64,000 bases of DNA from Streptomyces sp. DH41 (GCF_029813785.1 NZ_JARVKY010000002.1:558001-622000); one strand, 5' to 3'; numbered from the stretch's first letter, positions 17,929-28,448 are shown. Notes: generated by a model not told the origin, from the letters alone. Made by a program: numbers and translations.

Positions 17929-19500
17929 TCAGTGGAAGAAGTGCCGCGTCCCCGTGAAGTACATCGTCACGCCGGCCTTCTTCGCCGCCTCGACGACCAG
18001 TTCGTCGCGGACCGAGCCGCCGGGCTGGACCACGGCCTTCACGCCGGCCGCGGTGAGGATCTCCAGGCCGTCCGGGAAGGGGAAGAAGGCGTCGGACGCG
18101 GCGTACGCCCCCTGCGCGCGCTCGGCGCCCGCCCGCTCCACCGCCAGCTTCGCGGAGTCGACCCGGTTGACCTGGCCCATGCCGACGCCGACGGAGGCGC
18201 CGTCCTTGGCGAGGAGGATCGCGTTGGACTTGACTGCCCTGCACGCCTTCCAGGCGAAGGCCAGGTCGGCCAGGTCGGACGGGGAGAGGGCCTCGCCGGT
18301 GGCCAGCGTCCAGGTGGCGGGGTCGTCGCCCTCGGCCTGGAGGCGGTCGGTGACCTGGAGGAGGGCGCCGCCGTCGATGGGCTTGACCTCGACGGGTGCG
18401 GCGGGGGCCTCGGGGGCACGCAGCACGCGGATGTTCTTCTTCTTGGTGAGGGCTTCGAGGGCGCCGTCCTCGTAGTCGGGCGCGACGATGACCTCGGTGA
18501 AGATCTCCGCGACCTGCTCGGCCATCTCCTTGGAGACCGGGCGGTTCACCGCGATCACGCCGCCGAACGCGGACAGCGGGTCGCAGGCGTGCGCCTTGCG
18601 GTGCGCCTCGGCGACGTCCGCGCCGACGGCGATGCCGCACGGGTTGGCGTGCTTGATGATCGCGACGCAGGGCTCGTCGTGGTCGTACGCGGCACGGCGG
18701 GCGGCGTCCGTGTCCGTGTAGTTGTTGTACGACATCTCCTTGCCGTGCAGCTGCTCGGCCTCCGCGAGGCCGCCACCCTCGGGGGAGGTGTAGAGGGCGG
18801 CGGGCTGGTGCGGGTTCTCGCCGTAGCGCAGGGTGTGGGCGCGGTCGTACGTGGCGCCGAGGAAGTCGGGGAACCGCGACTCGTCCACGGGGGCGTACTC
18901 GGAGGCGAACCAGGAGGCGACGGCCACGTCGTACGCGGCGGTGTGCTGGAAGGCCTCGGCGGCCAGCCGCTTGCGGGCGGCGAGGTCGAAGCCGCCGTCC
19001 CGCACGGCGGAGAGCACGTCGGCGTAGCGGGCGGGGCTGGTGACGACGGCCACGGACGGGTGATTCTTGGCGGCGGCGCGGACCATCGACGGGCCGCCGA
19101 TGTCGATCTGCTCGACGCACTCGTCGGCGGTGGCGCCCGAGGCGACGGTCTCGCGGAACGGGTAGAGGTTGACCACGACCAGGTCGAACGGCTCCACGCC
19201 CAGCTCGCCGAGCTGCTGCCGGTGACTGTCCAGGCGCAGGTCGGCGAGGATGCCGGCGTGCACCTTGGGGTGCAGGGTCTTGACGCGGCCGTCCAGGCAC
19301 TCGGGGAAGCCGGTGAGCTCCTCGACCTTGGTGACGGGGACACCGGCGGCGGAGATACGGCCGGCTGTGGACCCGGTGGAGACGAGTTCGACGCCGGCCT
19401 CGTGGAGCCCGCGGGCGAGGTCCTCGAGCCCGGTCTTGTCGTAGACGCTGACGAGCGCGCGACGGATGGCCCGCTTGTTGCTTCCGGCGGTGGCGGTCAC
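17929..19500 (-). CDS. purH: AICAR transformylase/IMP cyclohydrolase
   Basis: Last two steps of IMP synthesis; uses 10-formyl-THF, which FolD supplies. The 523-aa length is standard. The N-terminal methylglyoxal-synthase-like cyclohydrolase domain is seen as [35 protein letters not shown] and [17 protein letters not shown]. The C-terminal transformylase has [24 protein letters not shown] and [12 protein letters not shown]. The end of purN (upstream) and the start ATG overlap by 4 bp, so the two form a purN-purH operon. It is convergent with the kinase gene, with a hairpin between. Confidence 0.98.
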   Translation of the reverse strand: MTATAGSNKRAIRRALVSVYDKTGLEDLARGLHEAGVELVSTGSTAGRISAAGVPVTKVEELTGFPECLDGRVKTLHPKVHAGILADLRLDSHRQQLGELGVEPFDLVVVNLYPFRETVASGATADECVEQIDIGGPSMVRAAAKNHPSVAVVTSPARYADVLSAVRDGGFDLAARKRLAAEAFQHTAAYDVAVASWFASEYAPVDESRFPDFLGATYDRAHTLRYGENPHQPAALYTSPEGGGLAEAEQLHGKEMSYNNYTDTDAARRAAYDHDEPCVAIIKHANPCGIAVGADVAEAHRKAHACDPLSAFGGVIAVNRPVSKEMAEQVAEIFTEVIVAPDYEDGALEALTKKKNIRVLRAPEAPAAPVEVKPIDGGALLQVTDRLQAEGDDPATWTLATGEALSPSDLADLAFAWKACRAVKSNAILLAKDGASVGVGMGQVNRVDSAKLAVERAGAERAQGAYAASDAFFPFPDGLEILTAAGVKAVVQPGGSVRDELVVEAAKKAGVTMYFTGTRHFFH

Positions 19501-20135
19501 TGGATAACTACCTTTCGTCCCTCAATGCGATAGCCGTTGCGGGCGAGCCGCCCCACGACATCGACGAGCAGCCTTCGCTCGACTTCCTTGATGCGCTCGT
19601 GCAGAGCGCTCTCGTCGTCCTCGTTCCGGATCTCCACCACGCCCTGCGCGATGATCGGCCCGGTGTCGACGCCGTCGTCGACGAAGTGGACGGTGCAGCC
19701 GGTGACCCTGGCGCCGTACGCGAGCGCGTCCCGCACGCCGTGGGCCCCCGGGAAGCTGGGGAGGAGGGCGGGGTGGGTGTTGACGAACCGCCCCCCGAAG
19801 CGGGCCAGGAACTCCTTGCCCACGATCTTCATGAACCCGGCCGAGACCACGAGGTCCGGCTCGTGGGCGGCGACGGCCTCGGCGAGCGCCGCGTCCCACT
19901 CCTGGCGGGTCCCGTAGTCCTTGACCTTTCGTACGAAGGTCGGCAGCCCGGCGCGCTCGGCGCGGGCGAGTCCTTCGATGCCGTCGCGGTCGGCGCCGAC
20001 GGCGACGATCTCGGCTCCGTAGGCCTCGACGCCGGTGGCGGCGATCCCGTCGAGGAGCGCCTGAAGGTTGGTGCCGGATCCGGAGACCAGCACGACGAGG
20101 CGCTTGGCTCGCTGGGCCACGGGCTTGGCGGCCAC
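19497..20135 (-). CDS. purN: Phosphoribosylglycinamide formyltransferase
   Basis: Folate-dependent GAR transformylase, third step of purine synthesis; 212 aa, the usual length. Motifs: [16 protein letters not shown] (phosphoribosyl binding), [32 protein letters not shown] (catalytic Asn-His region) and [15 protein letters not shown] (catalytic Asp). The start is GTG at 20135 with AAAGG about 9 nt before it. It leads into purH by an ATGA overlap. The upstream gap has TTGTACGGTCGTACGAATG, partly palindromic, of unknown use. Confidence 0.97.
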   Translation of the reverse strand: MAAKPVAQRAKRLVVLVSGSGTNLQALLDGIAATGVEAYGAEIVAVGADRDGIEGLARAERAGLPTFVRKVKDYGTRQEWDAALAEAVAAHEPDLVVSAGFMKIVGKEFLARFGGRFVNTHPALLPSFPGAHGVRDALAYGARVTGCTVHFVDDGVDTGPIIAQGVVEIRNEDDESALHERIKEVERRLLVDVVGRLARNGYRIEGRKVVIQ

Positions 20136-20398
20136 GGTGGGGGCCTTTCTCGGGGAGCGTTCGTCTGTTTGTACGGTCGTACGAATGCTTCGCGCCCCCG
20201 GATACGGGGAAGTCTACGAAGCGGCCGACCGTCAGCAACGATACCGGCACACCGGGCGGCCCCCTCGGGACGGGGGCGTGGCCGGAAGGTAGCGTCTGCG
20301 TGGAGCCGGACCGGGAACGCGACTCGCGCGCCACGCGTTCACCAGTCGTGCCGACCAGTTCGCCCGTTCCTTATCGCCAAGGGGAAGACGCTCACTTG

Positions 20399-21196
20399 AT
20401 GCCGGACCGCAGCCTGCGACTGCTCACGCTCCCCCAGCAGTCGGCACAGCCAGGGGAGCGCAGCACCGTGTTGCTGCGGGAGCGCCGCCCCTCCTCACCG
20501 CCCGACACCCCCTCGGACGGGACGAACGGCGGCGATCGGGACGGCGCCACCGACAAGGACAATCCGTTCGCACCGCCCCCGGAGGGCTCGCCGGACCGCC
20601 CCTGGCAGCCGCGGTCCCCGTCGGGTGACGGCGGAGAATCCCAGGGTGATTCCCAGGGCGGCGGACGTTCGCCGTGGGGCCGGCAGTGGAGCGACCGGCA
20701 GCCGGGCCGCTCCCCCGACGGCTTCGGCGAGCGGCCCGGCCCGTCCGGTTCCGGCCCCGAGGGGCCCGGCGGTGGCACGGGTCAGCGCTGGGACCCGACG
20801 GACCCCACCCAGCGGCGTGCCCGCTACGCCCTGCTGAGCGGCATGTGGGCGCTCTTCTTCGCGCTCTTCACCTGGCCGTACGTGGCCCTGCTGCTCGGCG
20901 CGCTGGCCCTGTACTGGGGCATCAGCGCGCTGCGCGCCAAGCCCCGCGCCGCCGCCGACCCGGACACCCCGGCCCCGCCCGCCCCACAGACCGGCCGCCC
21001 GCAGCGCACCGCCGCGATCAGCGGCCTGGTCACGTCCTCCCTGGCCATCGTCCTGGTCGCCGCGTCCTTCAGCGCCCAGCTGATCTACAACGACTACTAC
21101 ACCTGCCGGAACGACGCCCTGACCAACCAGGCGAAGCAGTCCTGCGAGACCCACCTCCCGGAGCAGCTCCGGGACCTGCTGGGCACGGAGGACTGA
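20399..21196 (+). CDS. Membrane protein with long Gly/Ser/Asp/Pro-rich N-terminus
   Basis: About 265 aa, no known function. The first 140 residues are disordered and rich in Gly, Pro, Asp and Ser ([34 protein letters not shown]). Two hydrophobic segments follow ([34 protein letters not shown]), then a Pro-rich spacer and a third ([25 protein letters not shown]). A short Cys-containing tail ends [31 protein letters not shown]. The hydrophobic part resembles DUF4190-type membrane proteins. The start ATG at 20399 is near GGGGAAG; a TTG at 20396 is equally placed, and an ATG at 20300 would add 33 residues. It is divergent from purN. Confidence 0.72.
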   Translation: MPDRSLRLLTLPQQSAQPGERSTVLLRERRPSSPPDTPSDGTNGGDRDGATDKDNPFAPPPEGSPDRPWQPRSPSGDGGESQGDSQGGGRSPWGRQWSDRQPGRSPDGFGERPGPSGSGPEGPGGGTGQRWDPTDPTQRRARYALLSGMWALFFALFTWPYVALLLGALALYWGISALRAKPRAAADPDTPAPPAPQTGRPQRTAAISGLVTSSLAIVLVAASFSAQLIYNDYYTCRNDALTNQAKQSCETHLPEQLRDLLGTED

Positions 21197-21345
21197 CGCC
21201 GACTTCCTGGCGTCGACCTCACTGACGTCGACCTCACTGACGCCGACCTCGTGGCGTCGGCTCTGACGCGTCGGCTCTGACGCGTCGGCTCCGATGCGTG
21301 GCTCCGACGCGTCGGCTCTGGCCTCGGCTTCTGACGACGCGTTCC
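21195..21345. repeat. Degenerate direct repeats of a CTGACGTCGACC/TCTGACGCGTCGGC type
   Basis: A string of imperfect 15-16 bp units (ACGTCGACCTCACTG, then TCTGACGCGTCGGC) follows the membrane-protein stop and fills the gap up to the hairpin at 21359. No gene is supported in it. Confidence 0.8.
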
Positions 21346-21358
21346 TCACCGCGTTGCC

Positions 21359-21389
21359 GACGCCGGGCGGGCTCAGCCCGTCCGGCGTC
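21359..21389 (-). terminator. Hairpin downstream of DUF6350-like gene
   Basis: Fourteen-bp arms starting GACGCCGG and ending CCGGCGTC with one mismatch and a 3-nt loop, 22 bp past the stop of the minus-strand gene at 21411. It also lies between two convergent genes. Confidence 0.65.
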
Positions 21390-21410
21390 CGAGCCGAGGA
21401 CGGGGCCCGT

Positions 21411-22964
21411 TCAGGGCCACCACCGCCGTCCCCCCTCGCCCCTGTCCCACCACCGCCCTGCCGAGGACCAGGCAACCCGCGCCCACCGACGCCCACCGGC
21501 GTCGGCCACACCCCCGGCCGTCTCCCCCGCCGGCGCCGGGACGGCGCCCCGCCTCCTCCGGCCCCGCCACACCCGCGCGCCCACCGCCACCGGTACGGCC
21601 ACCACCCCGACCCACGCCAGCGTCGCGCCCCCGGCCTGCCACCACACCGGCCCGAACCGGGCGAGGACGCCGCCCCCGAGCGGCCCGCCCGCCAGCGCGG
21701 CCAGCAGAGCGACGAGGACCGCGCACAGCACGGCGGCCAGCGCGGCGGCGCCGGCGGTCCGCCGCCACGACCACGCCACGGCGGTCTGGGCAGCGCCCGG
21801 GTCCGCCCCGGTCGCCGCCCGCGCCGTGAACCACCCCACCACCGCCCCCGCCGCCAGCGGCACCATCCCGGCCGCCCAGTGCAGCGGCGTACCCGGGCCC
21901 GCGTCCGGCACCGCCGCCAGCAGCGGGAACGGCGGCAGCAACGGCGCGGGGGCGGACGAGAAGGGGTCGACCACGTGCCCGGTGCCGAGCGCGAATCCGG
22001 GGCCGAGGGCGTACGCCGCCGCCCACACCGCCGCGTTCGGCACCAGCGTCAGACAGAGCAGCAGCACGGCGAAGTGGCCCGACCATCCCTCGGTCAGCCG
22101 CAGGAACGCGTCCCGGGCGGCGACTCCGTGCCACACCAGCGACACCGCGAGCAACAGCGCCCCGCCACCGACGAGGACCGCCGCACCGGCGCCCGCGGCG
22201 CGCGTCGCTGCACCCAGGCGCGCGTCCGGCTCCACCACCAGTTCCCGCAGGTTCCGGGGCAGTACCCGCAGCGCCCGCCCCACCGGCCCGCCCGGGCGGC
22301 CGAACGCCGTCCACACCCCCGCGCCCGCCGCGCCCATGGCCACCAGCGGCAGCCACACCACCGCCCACCACCAGGACGGACGCAACGCACCGCCCGCCGA
22401 GTACAGCACGACGGGCGCGGCGACGGCGAGATACCCGAGCACGACCCCGGCCCAGGCGATGCGCGCGGAGACGGGCGGCGGTCCGGTGTCCGGAAGGTCC
22501 CCGCCCCCGCCAGGACGCGCCCCGAGCCCCGCCCCCGCCCCCGCCTCCACGCCCATACCCACACCCGCACCCGCCCCTACGACCAGCCCCACGCCGTCCC
22601 CCTGGTCCGTGGCGTCCCGGGCCGCCCGGTGCAACAGCCACACCGGAAGCAGGAGCAGCAGCAACGGCGTGACGCCGACGGGCGCGGAGCCGCCGGAGAG
22701 CGTGTCGACACGGACCAGTTCGGCTCCGTGTGCCAGCAACCACAGGGCAGCGGCTACGTGCAGGGCACCGCCGGGTCCGTTGTCGGGGTACGGCGAACTG
22801 ATCCACAGCACCGTCACGAGCACGGCGTACGACGCCAGTCCCAGTCCCGCCGCGACCGCGCCGCCCAGGAGGCCGGCGGCCAGCCCGGGCGACCGGTCGC
22901 GCCAGCGGGTGCGCAGCAGGGACAACGGGGCTCGGCGAACGGTCGTCTGGATCACGCCCGCCAT
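21411..22964 (-). CDS. Polytopic membrane protein, DUF6350-like
   Basis: 517 aa, very hydrophobic, with about ten predicted membrane segments: [66 protein letters not shown] and [24 protein letters not shown]. Position next to purNH and sucCD and overall pattern fit the DUF6350 family, which some annotations call PerM-like (family named from memory). The ATG at 22964 starts [17 protein letters not shown]. The interior contains Gly-rich low-complexity loops. The promoter side is divergent from the XRE/sigma gene. Confidence 0.85.
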   Translation of the reverse strand: MAGVIQTTVRRAPLSLLRTRWRDRSPGLAAGLLGGAVAAGLGLASYAVLVTVLWISSPYPDNGPGGALHVAAALWLLAHGAELVRVDTLSGGSAPVGVTPLLLLLLPVWLLHRAARDATDQGDGVGLVVGAGAGVGMGVEAGAGAGLGARPGGGGDLPDTGPPPVSARIAWAGVVLGYLAVAAPVVLYSAGGALRPSWWWAVVWLPLVAMGAAGAGVWTAFGRPGGPVGRALRVLPRNLRELVVEPDARLGAATRAAGAGAAVLVGGGALLLAVSLVWHGVAARDAFLRLTEGWSGHFAVLLLCLTLVPNAAVWAAAYALGPGFALGTGHVVDPFSSAPAPLLPPFPLLAAVPDAGPGTPLHWAAGMVPLAAGAVVGWFTARAATGADPGAAQTAVAWSWRRTAGAAALAAVLCAVLVALLAALAGGPLGGGVLARFGPVWWQAGGATLAWVGVVAVPVAVGARVWRGRRRRGAVPAPAGETAGGVADAGGRRWARVAWSSAGRWWDRGEGGRRWWP

Positions 22965-23060
22965 GCTCCCAACGACACGCGCTTTACCGGCGTAACAGGC
23001 GAAGGCCCGTTGTGTCGCTCAATATATGTTTATGTACTTTTTCGTACGAAGGAGTGCCCT

Positions 23061-24311
23061 GTGACGCGGAGCCCCGCCACCCCGCTCCCTCCTCCCAAGG
23101 CACGCCGACGCCTACGTGAGGCCGCCGGCCTGACGCAGGCTCAGCTCGCGGAACGGGTGGGTGTCACCCGCGGGACGGTCCGTGCGTGGGAGAGCGGCCG
23201 CACGACTCCGCGCGGCCGGAAACGGGAGGCGTACGCGAAGCTGCTGAGCGCACTCGCCCCGGAGACGACGGCGGGGCGGACGAAGCCGGTGCCCGTCGTG
23301 GTGGCCATCGGTGCCGGGTCGGCGCACACCTCCGAGCAGGCCGTCGACAGCCTCGTACTCCCCGCGAAACCATTGAGCCTGCGGGAGCCGGAGGCCGATG
23401 CGGAGGCGGACGCTGACGCGGACGCTAAGACGGAGACAGTGGCAGCGGCAGGGGCAGCGGCTGAGCAGGAGTCAGGTCCGGAGCCGCGCCCCGAGCCAAT
23501 GCCCGGTCCGGTCGCCTTGACGCCCGTTCAGGCTTTCGACGCACTCTACGATTTCAGCGCCTCCGCCCTCGTACGCCAGACGTTTCTGCTGACCGGCCGC
23601 CGCGAGCTGGCGCGCGAGTCGGTGGAGCGTGCCTTCCAAGCCGCCTGGGAGAACTGGCCCGAGGTGGCCCGCGACCGCGACCCGGTGGGCTGGGTGCGGG
23701 CGACGGCGTACGAGTTCGCGCTCTCGCCCTGGCAGCGGTTCCGGCTGCGCCATCGGCACCCGGAGCCGCCGCCCGCCGACCCCGGCGACCGCACCCTGCT
23801 GAACACGCTCCTCAGACTCCCCGCGCCGCACCGCCGCACGCTCGTGCTGTACGACGGTGTGGGCCTCGACCTGCCGGAGACGGCCGCGGAGACGGAGGCG
23901 AGCACCCCGGCGGCGGCGAACCGGCTCCTGCGCGCCCGCGAGGCCGTCGCCGACCGGCTCCCCGAGCTGGCCGATCCTCAGGTGCTGCACCAGCGGCTGG
24001 CCGAGCTGGCGTCGAACGAGCGGCTGCGGGCGGGCAGGCCACCGACGGTGCGGCTGGGCAGCGAGCGCCGGGCGCGGTTCTGGACCCGGGCCGCGATCGC
24101 CTTCACGGTCGCCCTGATCGGGACCACGGCCCTGACCCTGCGCACCTCGCCCACGCACTACGAACCGCCCGTGTCCCCGGGGGAGACGGTGCGCGGGGTG
24201 CCGCCCCGGGTGGCGCCGGGGGCGCTGTCGGACGAGCAGCTGGAGCTGCGGCAGAAGCTGCGGGACCAGTTGCAGGACGGACCGGAGCGGCTGACGCCCC
24301 GACTCGAATGA
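23061..24311 (+). CDS. XRE helix-turn-helix fused to ECF-sigma-like domain and C-terminal membrane helix
   Basis: 416 aa. Residues 10-60 carry an XRE HTH (RLREAAGLTQAQLAERVGVTRGTVRAWESGR). A linker of Ala/Glu/Asp-rich repeats spans 100-150. Next comes a region like sigma-70 regions 2 and 4: ALVRQTFLLTGRRELARESVERAFQAAWENWPEV, DPVGWVRATAYEFAL, then LLNTLLRLPAPHRRTLVLYDGVGLDLPETAAE. A hydrophobic segment near FWTRAAIAFTVALIGTTALTL and an extracellular tail follow. The start is GTG at 23061 with AAGGAG 7 nt upstream. The promoter area is unusually AT-rich (AATATATGTTTATGTACTTTTT). Whether the sigma-like part binds RNA polymerase is unknown. Confidence 0.85.
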   Translation: MTRSPATPLPPPKARRRLREAAGLTQAQLAERVGVTRGTVRAWESGRTTPRGRKREAYAKLLSALAPETTAGRTKPVPVVVAIGAGSAHTSEQAVDSLVLPAKPLSLREPEADAEADADADAKTETVAAAGAAAEQESGPEPRPEPMPGPVALTPVQAFDALYDFSASALVRQTFLLTGRRELARESVERAFQAAWENWPEVARDRDPVGWVRATAYEFALSPWQRFRLRHRHPEPPPADPGDRTLLNTLLRLPAPHRRTLVLYDGVGLDLPETAAETEASTPAAANRLLRAREAVADRLPELADPQVLHQRLAELASNERLRAGRPPTVRLGSERRARFWTRAAIAFTVALIGTTALTLRTSPTHYEPPVSPGETVRGVPPRVAPGALSDEQLELRQKLRDQLQDGPERLTPRLE

Positions 24312-24341
24312 GCCCGGCCGGGCTCGCACCACATGCCGTTA

Positions 24342-24384
24342 CGCCGAGTGGCCCGCCCCCGTGAACAGGGCGGGCCACTCGGCG
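24342..24384. terminator. Bidirectional terminator between XRE/sigma gene and sucD
   Basis: Perfect 17-bp arms (left begins CGCCGAGTGGCCCGCCC) with a 9-nt loop, located between convergent genes. Confidence 0.9.
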
Positions 24385-24421
24385 TACCGGATCGGCCGGA
24401 AGGTGCCCGGCCGACGAGGTG

Positions 24422-25306
24422 TCAGCCGGCGAGGATGGCGCGGGCGAGCTTCGCCGTCTCGGTCGGCGTCTTGCCGACCTTGACACCGGCGGCCTCCAGG
24501 GCCTCCTTCTTCGCCTGGGCGGTACCGGACGAACCGGAGACGATGGCACCGGCGTGGCCCATGGTCTTGCCCTCGGGCGCGGTGAAGCCGGCGACGTAGC
24601 CGACGACCGGCTTGGTCACGTTGGCCTTGACGAACTCGGCCGCACGCTCCTCGGCGTCGCCACCGATCTCACCGATCATGACGATCAGGTCGGTCTCGGG
24701 GTCGGCCTCGAACGCGGCGAGCGCGTCGATGTGCGTGGTGCCGATGATCGGGTCGCCACCGATGCCGACGGCGGTCGAGAAGCCGATGTCACGCAGCTCG
24801 TACATCATCTGGTACGTCAGCGTGCCGGACTTCGAGACCAGACCGATACGGCCCGGCTTGGTGATGTCGCCCGGGATGATGCCGACGTTGGACTGGCCCG
24901 GCGTGATGATGCCGGGGCAGTTCGGGCCGATGATCCGGGTCTTGTTGCCCTTCTTGCCGGCGTACGACCAGAAGGCGGCCGAGTCGTGCACGGCGATGCC
25001 CTCGGTGATCACGACGGCCAGCGGGATCTCGGCGTCGATGGCCTCGACGACGGCGTCCTTGGTGAACTTCTCCGGCACGAAGATGACGGAGACGTTGGCG
25101 CCGGTCTTCTCGATGGCCTCCTTGACGGTGCCGAAGACCGGTACCTCGGTGCCGTCGAAGTCCACGGAGGTGCCCGCCTTGCGCGGGTTCACGCCGCCCA
25201 CGACCTCGGTGCCGTCACCCAGCATGAGCTTGGTGTGCTTCATGCCGGTGGCACCGGTCATGCCCTGGACGATGACCTTGCTGTCCTTGTTGAGCCAGAT
25301 AGCCAT
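24422..25306 (-). CDS. sucD: Succinyl-CoA synthetase alpha subunit
   Basis: Alpha subunit of the TCA-cycle ligase that makes succinate from succinyl-CoA with substrate-level phosphorylation. The 294-aa length is standard. Motifs: [19 protein letters not shown] (CoA-binding), [21 protein letters not shown] and [19 protein letters not shown]; the phosphorylated His is in [14 protein letters not shown]. The start ATG is 29 bp beyond the sucC stop, so the two are one operon. It ends in a strong bidirectional terminator. Confidence 0.98.
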   Translation of the reverse strand: MAIWLNKDSKVIVQGMTGATGMKHTKLMLGDGTEVVGGVNPRKAGTSVDFDGTEVPVFGTVKEAIEKTGANVSVIFVPEKFTKDAVVEAIDAEIPLAVVITEGIAVHDSAAFWSYAGKKGNKTRIIGPNCPGIITPGQSNVGIIPGDITKPGRIGLVSKSGTLTYQMMYELRDIGFSTAVGIGGDPIIGTTHIDALAAFEADPETDLIVMIGEIGGDAEERAAEFVKANVTKPVVGYVAGFTAPEGKTMGHAGAIVSGSSGTAQAKKEALEAAGVKVGKTPTETAKLARAILAG

Positions 25307-25334
25307 GGTGTGTTGGTGTCCTCGTCCTGAGTGC

Positions 25335-26519
25335 TTACTTGGCGGCGGCGTGAGCCAGCTCGGCGGCCTTGTCGGCCGCGCCGTCCATGGTGTCGACGCG
25401 CTGGACCAGCGGGTGGTTGGCGTCGGTGAGGATCTTGCGGCCCAGCTCGGCGTTGTTGCCGTCGAGACGGACGACGAGCGGCTTCTCGACCTTCTCGCCG
25501 CGGTCCTCCAGGAGCTTCAGCGCCTGGACGATGCCGTTGGCGACCTCGTCGCAGGCGGTGATGCCGCCGAAGACGTTGACGAACACGGAGCGGACGTCCG
25601 GGTCGCCGAGGATGATCTCCAGGCCGTTCGCCATGACCTGGGCGGAGGCGCCGCCACCGATGTCCAGGAAGTTGGCGGGCTTCACGTTGCCGTGCGCCTC
25701 ACCGGCGTACGCGACGACGTCGAGGGTGCTCATGACGAGACCCGCGCCGTTGCCGATGATGCCGACCTCGCCGTCGAGCTTGACGTAGTTGAGGTTCTTC
25801 TCCTTGGCGGCGGCCTCGAGCGGGTTGGCCGCAGCCTTGTCGTGGAGCTCCTCGAAGTCGGGGTGACGGAACTCGGCGTTGTCGTCGAGCGACACCTTGC
25901 CGTCGAGGGCGATGACATCGCCGGAGACGACCTTGGCCAGCGGGTTGACCTCGACCAGGAGGGCGTCCTCCTTGATGAAGGTGTCCCACAGCTTGACCAG
26001 GATGTCGGCGACCTTGTCGGCGACCTCGGCCGGGAACTTCGCGGCCTCGACGATCTCCCGCGCCTTCTCGGGCGTCACGCCGTCGATCGCGTCGATCGGC
26101 GTCTTGGCGACGGCCTCCGGACGGGTGGCCGCCACCTCCTCGATCTCCATGCCGCCCTCGACGGAGGCGATGGAGAGGAAGGTGCGGTTGGCACGGTCGA
26201 GGAGGAAGGAGACGTAGTACTCCTCGACGATCTCCGGGGCGGTCTCGGCCAGCATCACCTTGTGGACCGTGTGGCCCTTGATGTCCATGCCGAGAATGTC
26301 CGTCGCCCGTGCGACGGCCTCGTCCGCGGAGGCGGCCAGCTTCACGCCACCGGCCTTGCCGCGACCACCGACCTTCACCTGCGCCTTGACGACGGACTTG
26401 CCGCCCAGACGCTCGGTGATCTCGCGCGCCGCCTCAGGCGTGTCGATGACTTCACCGGCCAGCACCGGTACATCGTGCTTGGCGAAGAGGTCCCTCGCCT
26501 GGTACTCGAACAGGTCCAC
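25335..26519 (-). CDS. sucC: Succinyl-CoA synthetase beta subunit
   Basis: Beta subunit with an ATP-grasp fold, 394 aa. Motifs: [24 protein letters not shown] (N-terminus), [18 protein letters not shown] (nucleotide binding), [15 protein letters not shown] and [19 protein letters not shown]. It leads the sucC-sucD operon, transcribed leftward from the 26.5-kb gap. The upstream region contains hairpins and a possible Crp site (26703-26716), so CRP-type control is a hypothesis only. Confidence 0.98.
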   Translation of the reverse strand: MDLFEYQARDLFAKHDVPVLAGEVIDTPEAAREITERLGGKSVVKAQVKVGGRGKAGGVKLAASADEAVARATDILGMDIKGHTVHKVMLAETAPEIVEEYYVSFLLDRANRTFLSIASVEGGMEIEEVAATRPEAVAKTPIDAIDGVTPEKAREIVEAAKFPAEVADKVADILVKLWDTFIKEDALLVEVNPLAKVVSGDVIALDGKVSLDDNAEFRHPDFEELHDKAAANPLEAAAKEKNLNYVKLDGEVGIIGNGAGLVMSTLDVVAYAGEAHGNVKPANFLDIGGGASAQVMANGLEIILGDPDVRSVFVNVFGGITACDEVANGIVQALKLLEDRGEKVEKPLVVRLDGNNAELGRKILTDANHPLVQRVDTMDGAADKAAELAHAAAK

Positions 26520-26702
26520 GCGCTTCCGTCCCTATCAGTGATCTCGCGGTTCGTTGGATGCGTGGGCGTGCCGCGAAGGGCAACGTGACGTCCGCTGTGA
26601 GTCACAAGGGGGGCGCACACGGTGTCCGAGCGCGCGGCATGTCCGTCTCGCAGGTTATCGCCGCTTGCGGGGGGTCTCTAAATCGTGGGTCACACCTGAG
26701 CG

Positions 26703-26716
26703 GTGATGCCTGTCAC
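26703..26716. promoter_or_regulatory. Crp-like half-site pair upstream of sucC
   Basis: GTGATGCCTGTCAC matches the Streptomyces Crp consensus GTG-N6-GNCAC (from memory), about 185 bp upstream of sucC. The pattern has only seven fixed bases, so chance hits are expected roughly every 8 kb in GC-rich DNA. Confidence 0.3.
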
Positions 26717-26877
26717 ATGATGCCGCGCTCACTGGCACGCGGTGCCGGGTGTGAGGGGTGGGCAGGGTCTGGGTGAGGGGGCTCCCGAGGACCGTGGGAG
26801 AGGGCTCTCCGAGTGCCGTGGAGGGGCTCCGTGGAACGGGCTCCGCAGGTCATGGAGGGCTCAGTGGACCGTGGGAG

Positions 26878-26997
26878 GGGCCTCACCGGGCTGGGGTTGG
26901 CCCGGTGAGGCCCGTCGGGCTCCCGGAGGCCGCACGGGTGCGGTCCTCCGGGAGCGCGGGCCGGCCGGTCCCCACCCCAATGGGGACCGGCCGGCCC
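26878..26997. repeat. Two strong hairpins in the gene-free stretch 26520-27374
   Basis: Hairpin A (26878-26913) has perfect 14-bp arms, left GGGCCTCACCGGGC. Hairpin B (26958-26997) has perfect 17-bp arms, left beginning GGGCCGGCCGG, with a 6-nt loop. Around them, 26742-26880 is made of imperfect GTGGAGGGGCTCCG repeats. The 855-bp gap has long open frames on both strands but none with codon bias or homology I trust. Confidence 0.7.
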
Positions 26998-27190
26998 CGA
27001 CCGCGGGGCTTCGGGCGGACGGGGGCCGACGGATTTCGGCCGTCCGAGGCCTGCCGCCCCGCGGGGTCGGCGCCCGCCGCGGTGGTCGCGGGCATCGCGC
27101 GATGGCCACGGCGAGCGGGGAGGTCAGAGGCTGTCAGAACCTTTCGGAAGCTGTCAGGAGGCCGTACGGGGCGCAGCCCGGCGCCGGTGA

Positions 27191-27238
27191 TCCGGCGACC
27201 CGGCGACCCGGCGATCCGGCGATCCGGCGATCCGGCGA
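27191..27238. repeat. Six tandem 8-bp units
   Basis: TCCGGCGA or CCCGGCGA repeated six times without interruption, just upstream of the gene-dense region at 27375. Confidence 0.85.
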
Positions 27239-27374
27239 GGCGACCCGGCGGCGTCCGCCCGGAGGAGTGACCGGACGAGTGACCGGAGGAGTGAGAAGGC
27301 GTCCGGACGGCGGGCAGGCCTCTCCGCTCCCGCGCGGCGGGATCGCGTCGTCTGCGTCGGAGGAAGGCCCTGCT

Positions 27375-28412
27375 CTAGGCGGGAGAGACGGGAATGTCCC
27401 GGTACCGGTCCTGGGTCTCGGCCGCGTCGGCGCGCGCCAGGGCGCCGGGCACGAGCCGGAACGGGATCCGGTGGTGCGGGGTGAGCGCGTGCGCGTCCCC
27501 CTGCCGCGGCGGCCCCTGGTCGGCACCGGACGCGCTGCCCAACGTGCCGTCGGGATCGCCGGTGGGTGCACGGTGGGCGGGGGCGGGCTCGGTGGGGGCG
27601 GGCTCGGTGGGGGCGGGCTCGGCACGGTGGGTGTCGACGTGCGCCGCGGCGGGCGCCACGCGGACGACGTGCTCCACGACTTGCTCCGGCCCGTAGGCGG
27701 CCTGCGCCGCGCCCCCGGCTCGGTCCGAGGTCCCGGCGTCGGTGGCCCCGGACGTATCAGGCGTGTCGGAGGTGACAGCCGTGCCGGGATCGTCAGCCGC
27801 GCCGGAGGTGTCGGGCACCGTGGCCGGAGGCCCGGGCTGCGGGTCCGTGCCGACCGGCATAGACCGCCCGAGAAGGCCGGACAGGCCAGGCAGATCAGGG
27901 GGGCCGGACGGGCCGGACGGGTCAACCGGGTCCGGAAGCGCCGACAACGGTGGCATCGACGACAGCGAGGGCAATGGGGGCGGTGGGGGCGATGGGGACA
28001 GCGAGGGCAGCGGCACCTCGGTCTGTGCGACCGCCTCGAACCCGAGCCCCTCGGTCACCGTCTCCACCGTGTCACCGACCACGTCACCTACCGGCCCCAG
28101 GGCCCGGCCTTCCACGGAGCGGACGACGTTCTCGGCCGTGACGGCTGGTCCCCGTCCTTCTCGCGGGCCCTCCACCAAAACGTCGACGACCTGGCCGACC
28201 GCGTCCCTCGGCGACGGCGGCGCTCCTCCGGCCGCCTGCGCCCGCTCTCCGCAGAGCACCCCGAGCACGAACAACCCGCCCACCAGCAACGCCACGTGCA
28301 GCGCACGCCGCCCGGCCGCCGTGCGCATCATGCGCAGAGCGGCACCGGGCAGGGGCGCTGACCAGGTCAAGAGAGGGAGATTCCTCGCGTGCGGCGGAAC
28401 GGGGAAGCGCAT
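27375..28412 (-). CDS. Hypothetical exported Pro/Thr-rich protein
   Basis: 345 aa, no family recognised. Residues about 36-60 form a hydrophobic signal or anchor (RALHVALLVGGLFVLGVLCGERAQAAGG), so the real start may be at the internal ATG around residue 28 (MMRTAAGRR). The mature part is rich in Pro, Ser, Asp and Thr (VPLPSLSPSPPPPPLPSLSS, AEPAPTEPAPTEPAPAH), with a middle segment DAVGQVVDVLVEGPREGRG that looks more ordered. It is not clearly linked to neighbours; a hairpin at 28449-28481 separates it from the VWA gene. Confidence 0.6.
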   Translation of the reverse strand: MRFPVPPHARNLPLLTWSAPLPGAALRMMRTAAGRRALHVALLVGGLFVLGVLCGERAQAAGGAPPSPRDAVGQVVDVLVEGPREGRGPAVTAENVVRSVEGRALGPVGDVVGDTVETVTEGLGFEAVAQTEVPLPSLSPSPPPPPLPSLSSMPPLSALPDPVDPSGPSGPPDLPGLSGLLGRSMPVGTDPQPGPPATVPDTSGAADDPGTAVTSDTPDTSGATDAGTSDRAGGAAQAAYGPEQVVEHVVRVAPAAAHVDTHRAEPAPTEPAPTEPAPAHRAPTGDPDGTLGSASGADQGPPRQGDAHALTPHHRIPFRLVPGALARADAAETQDRYRDIPVSPA

Positions 28413-28448
28413 CGATCAACGCATCGACACGCCGCGCGATCCTCGCAC

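Noticed and set aside
26742..28361. 539-codon plus frame across the gap and the hypothetical exported gene
   Set aside because: Gly/Arg-rich with the hairpins and repeats inside; the minus-strand gene has a better signal and composition.
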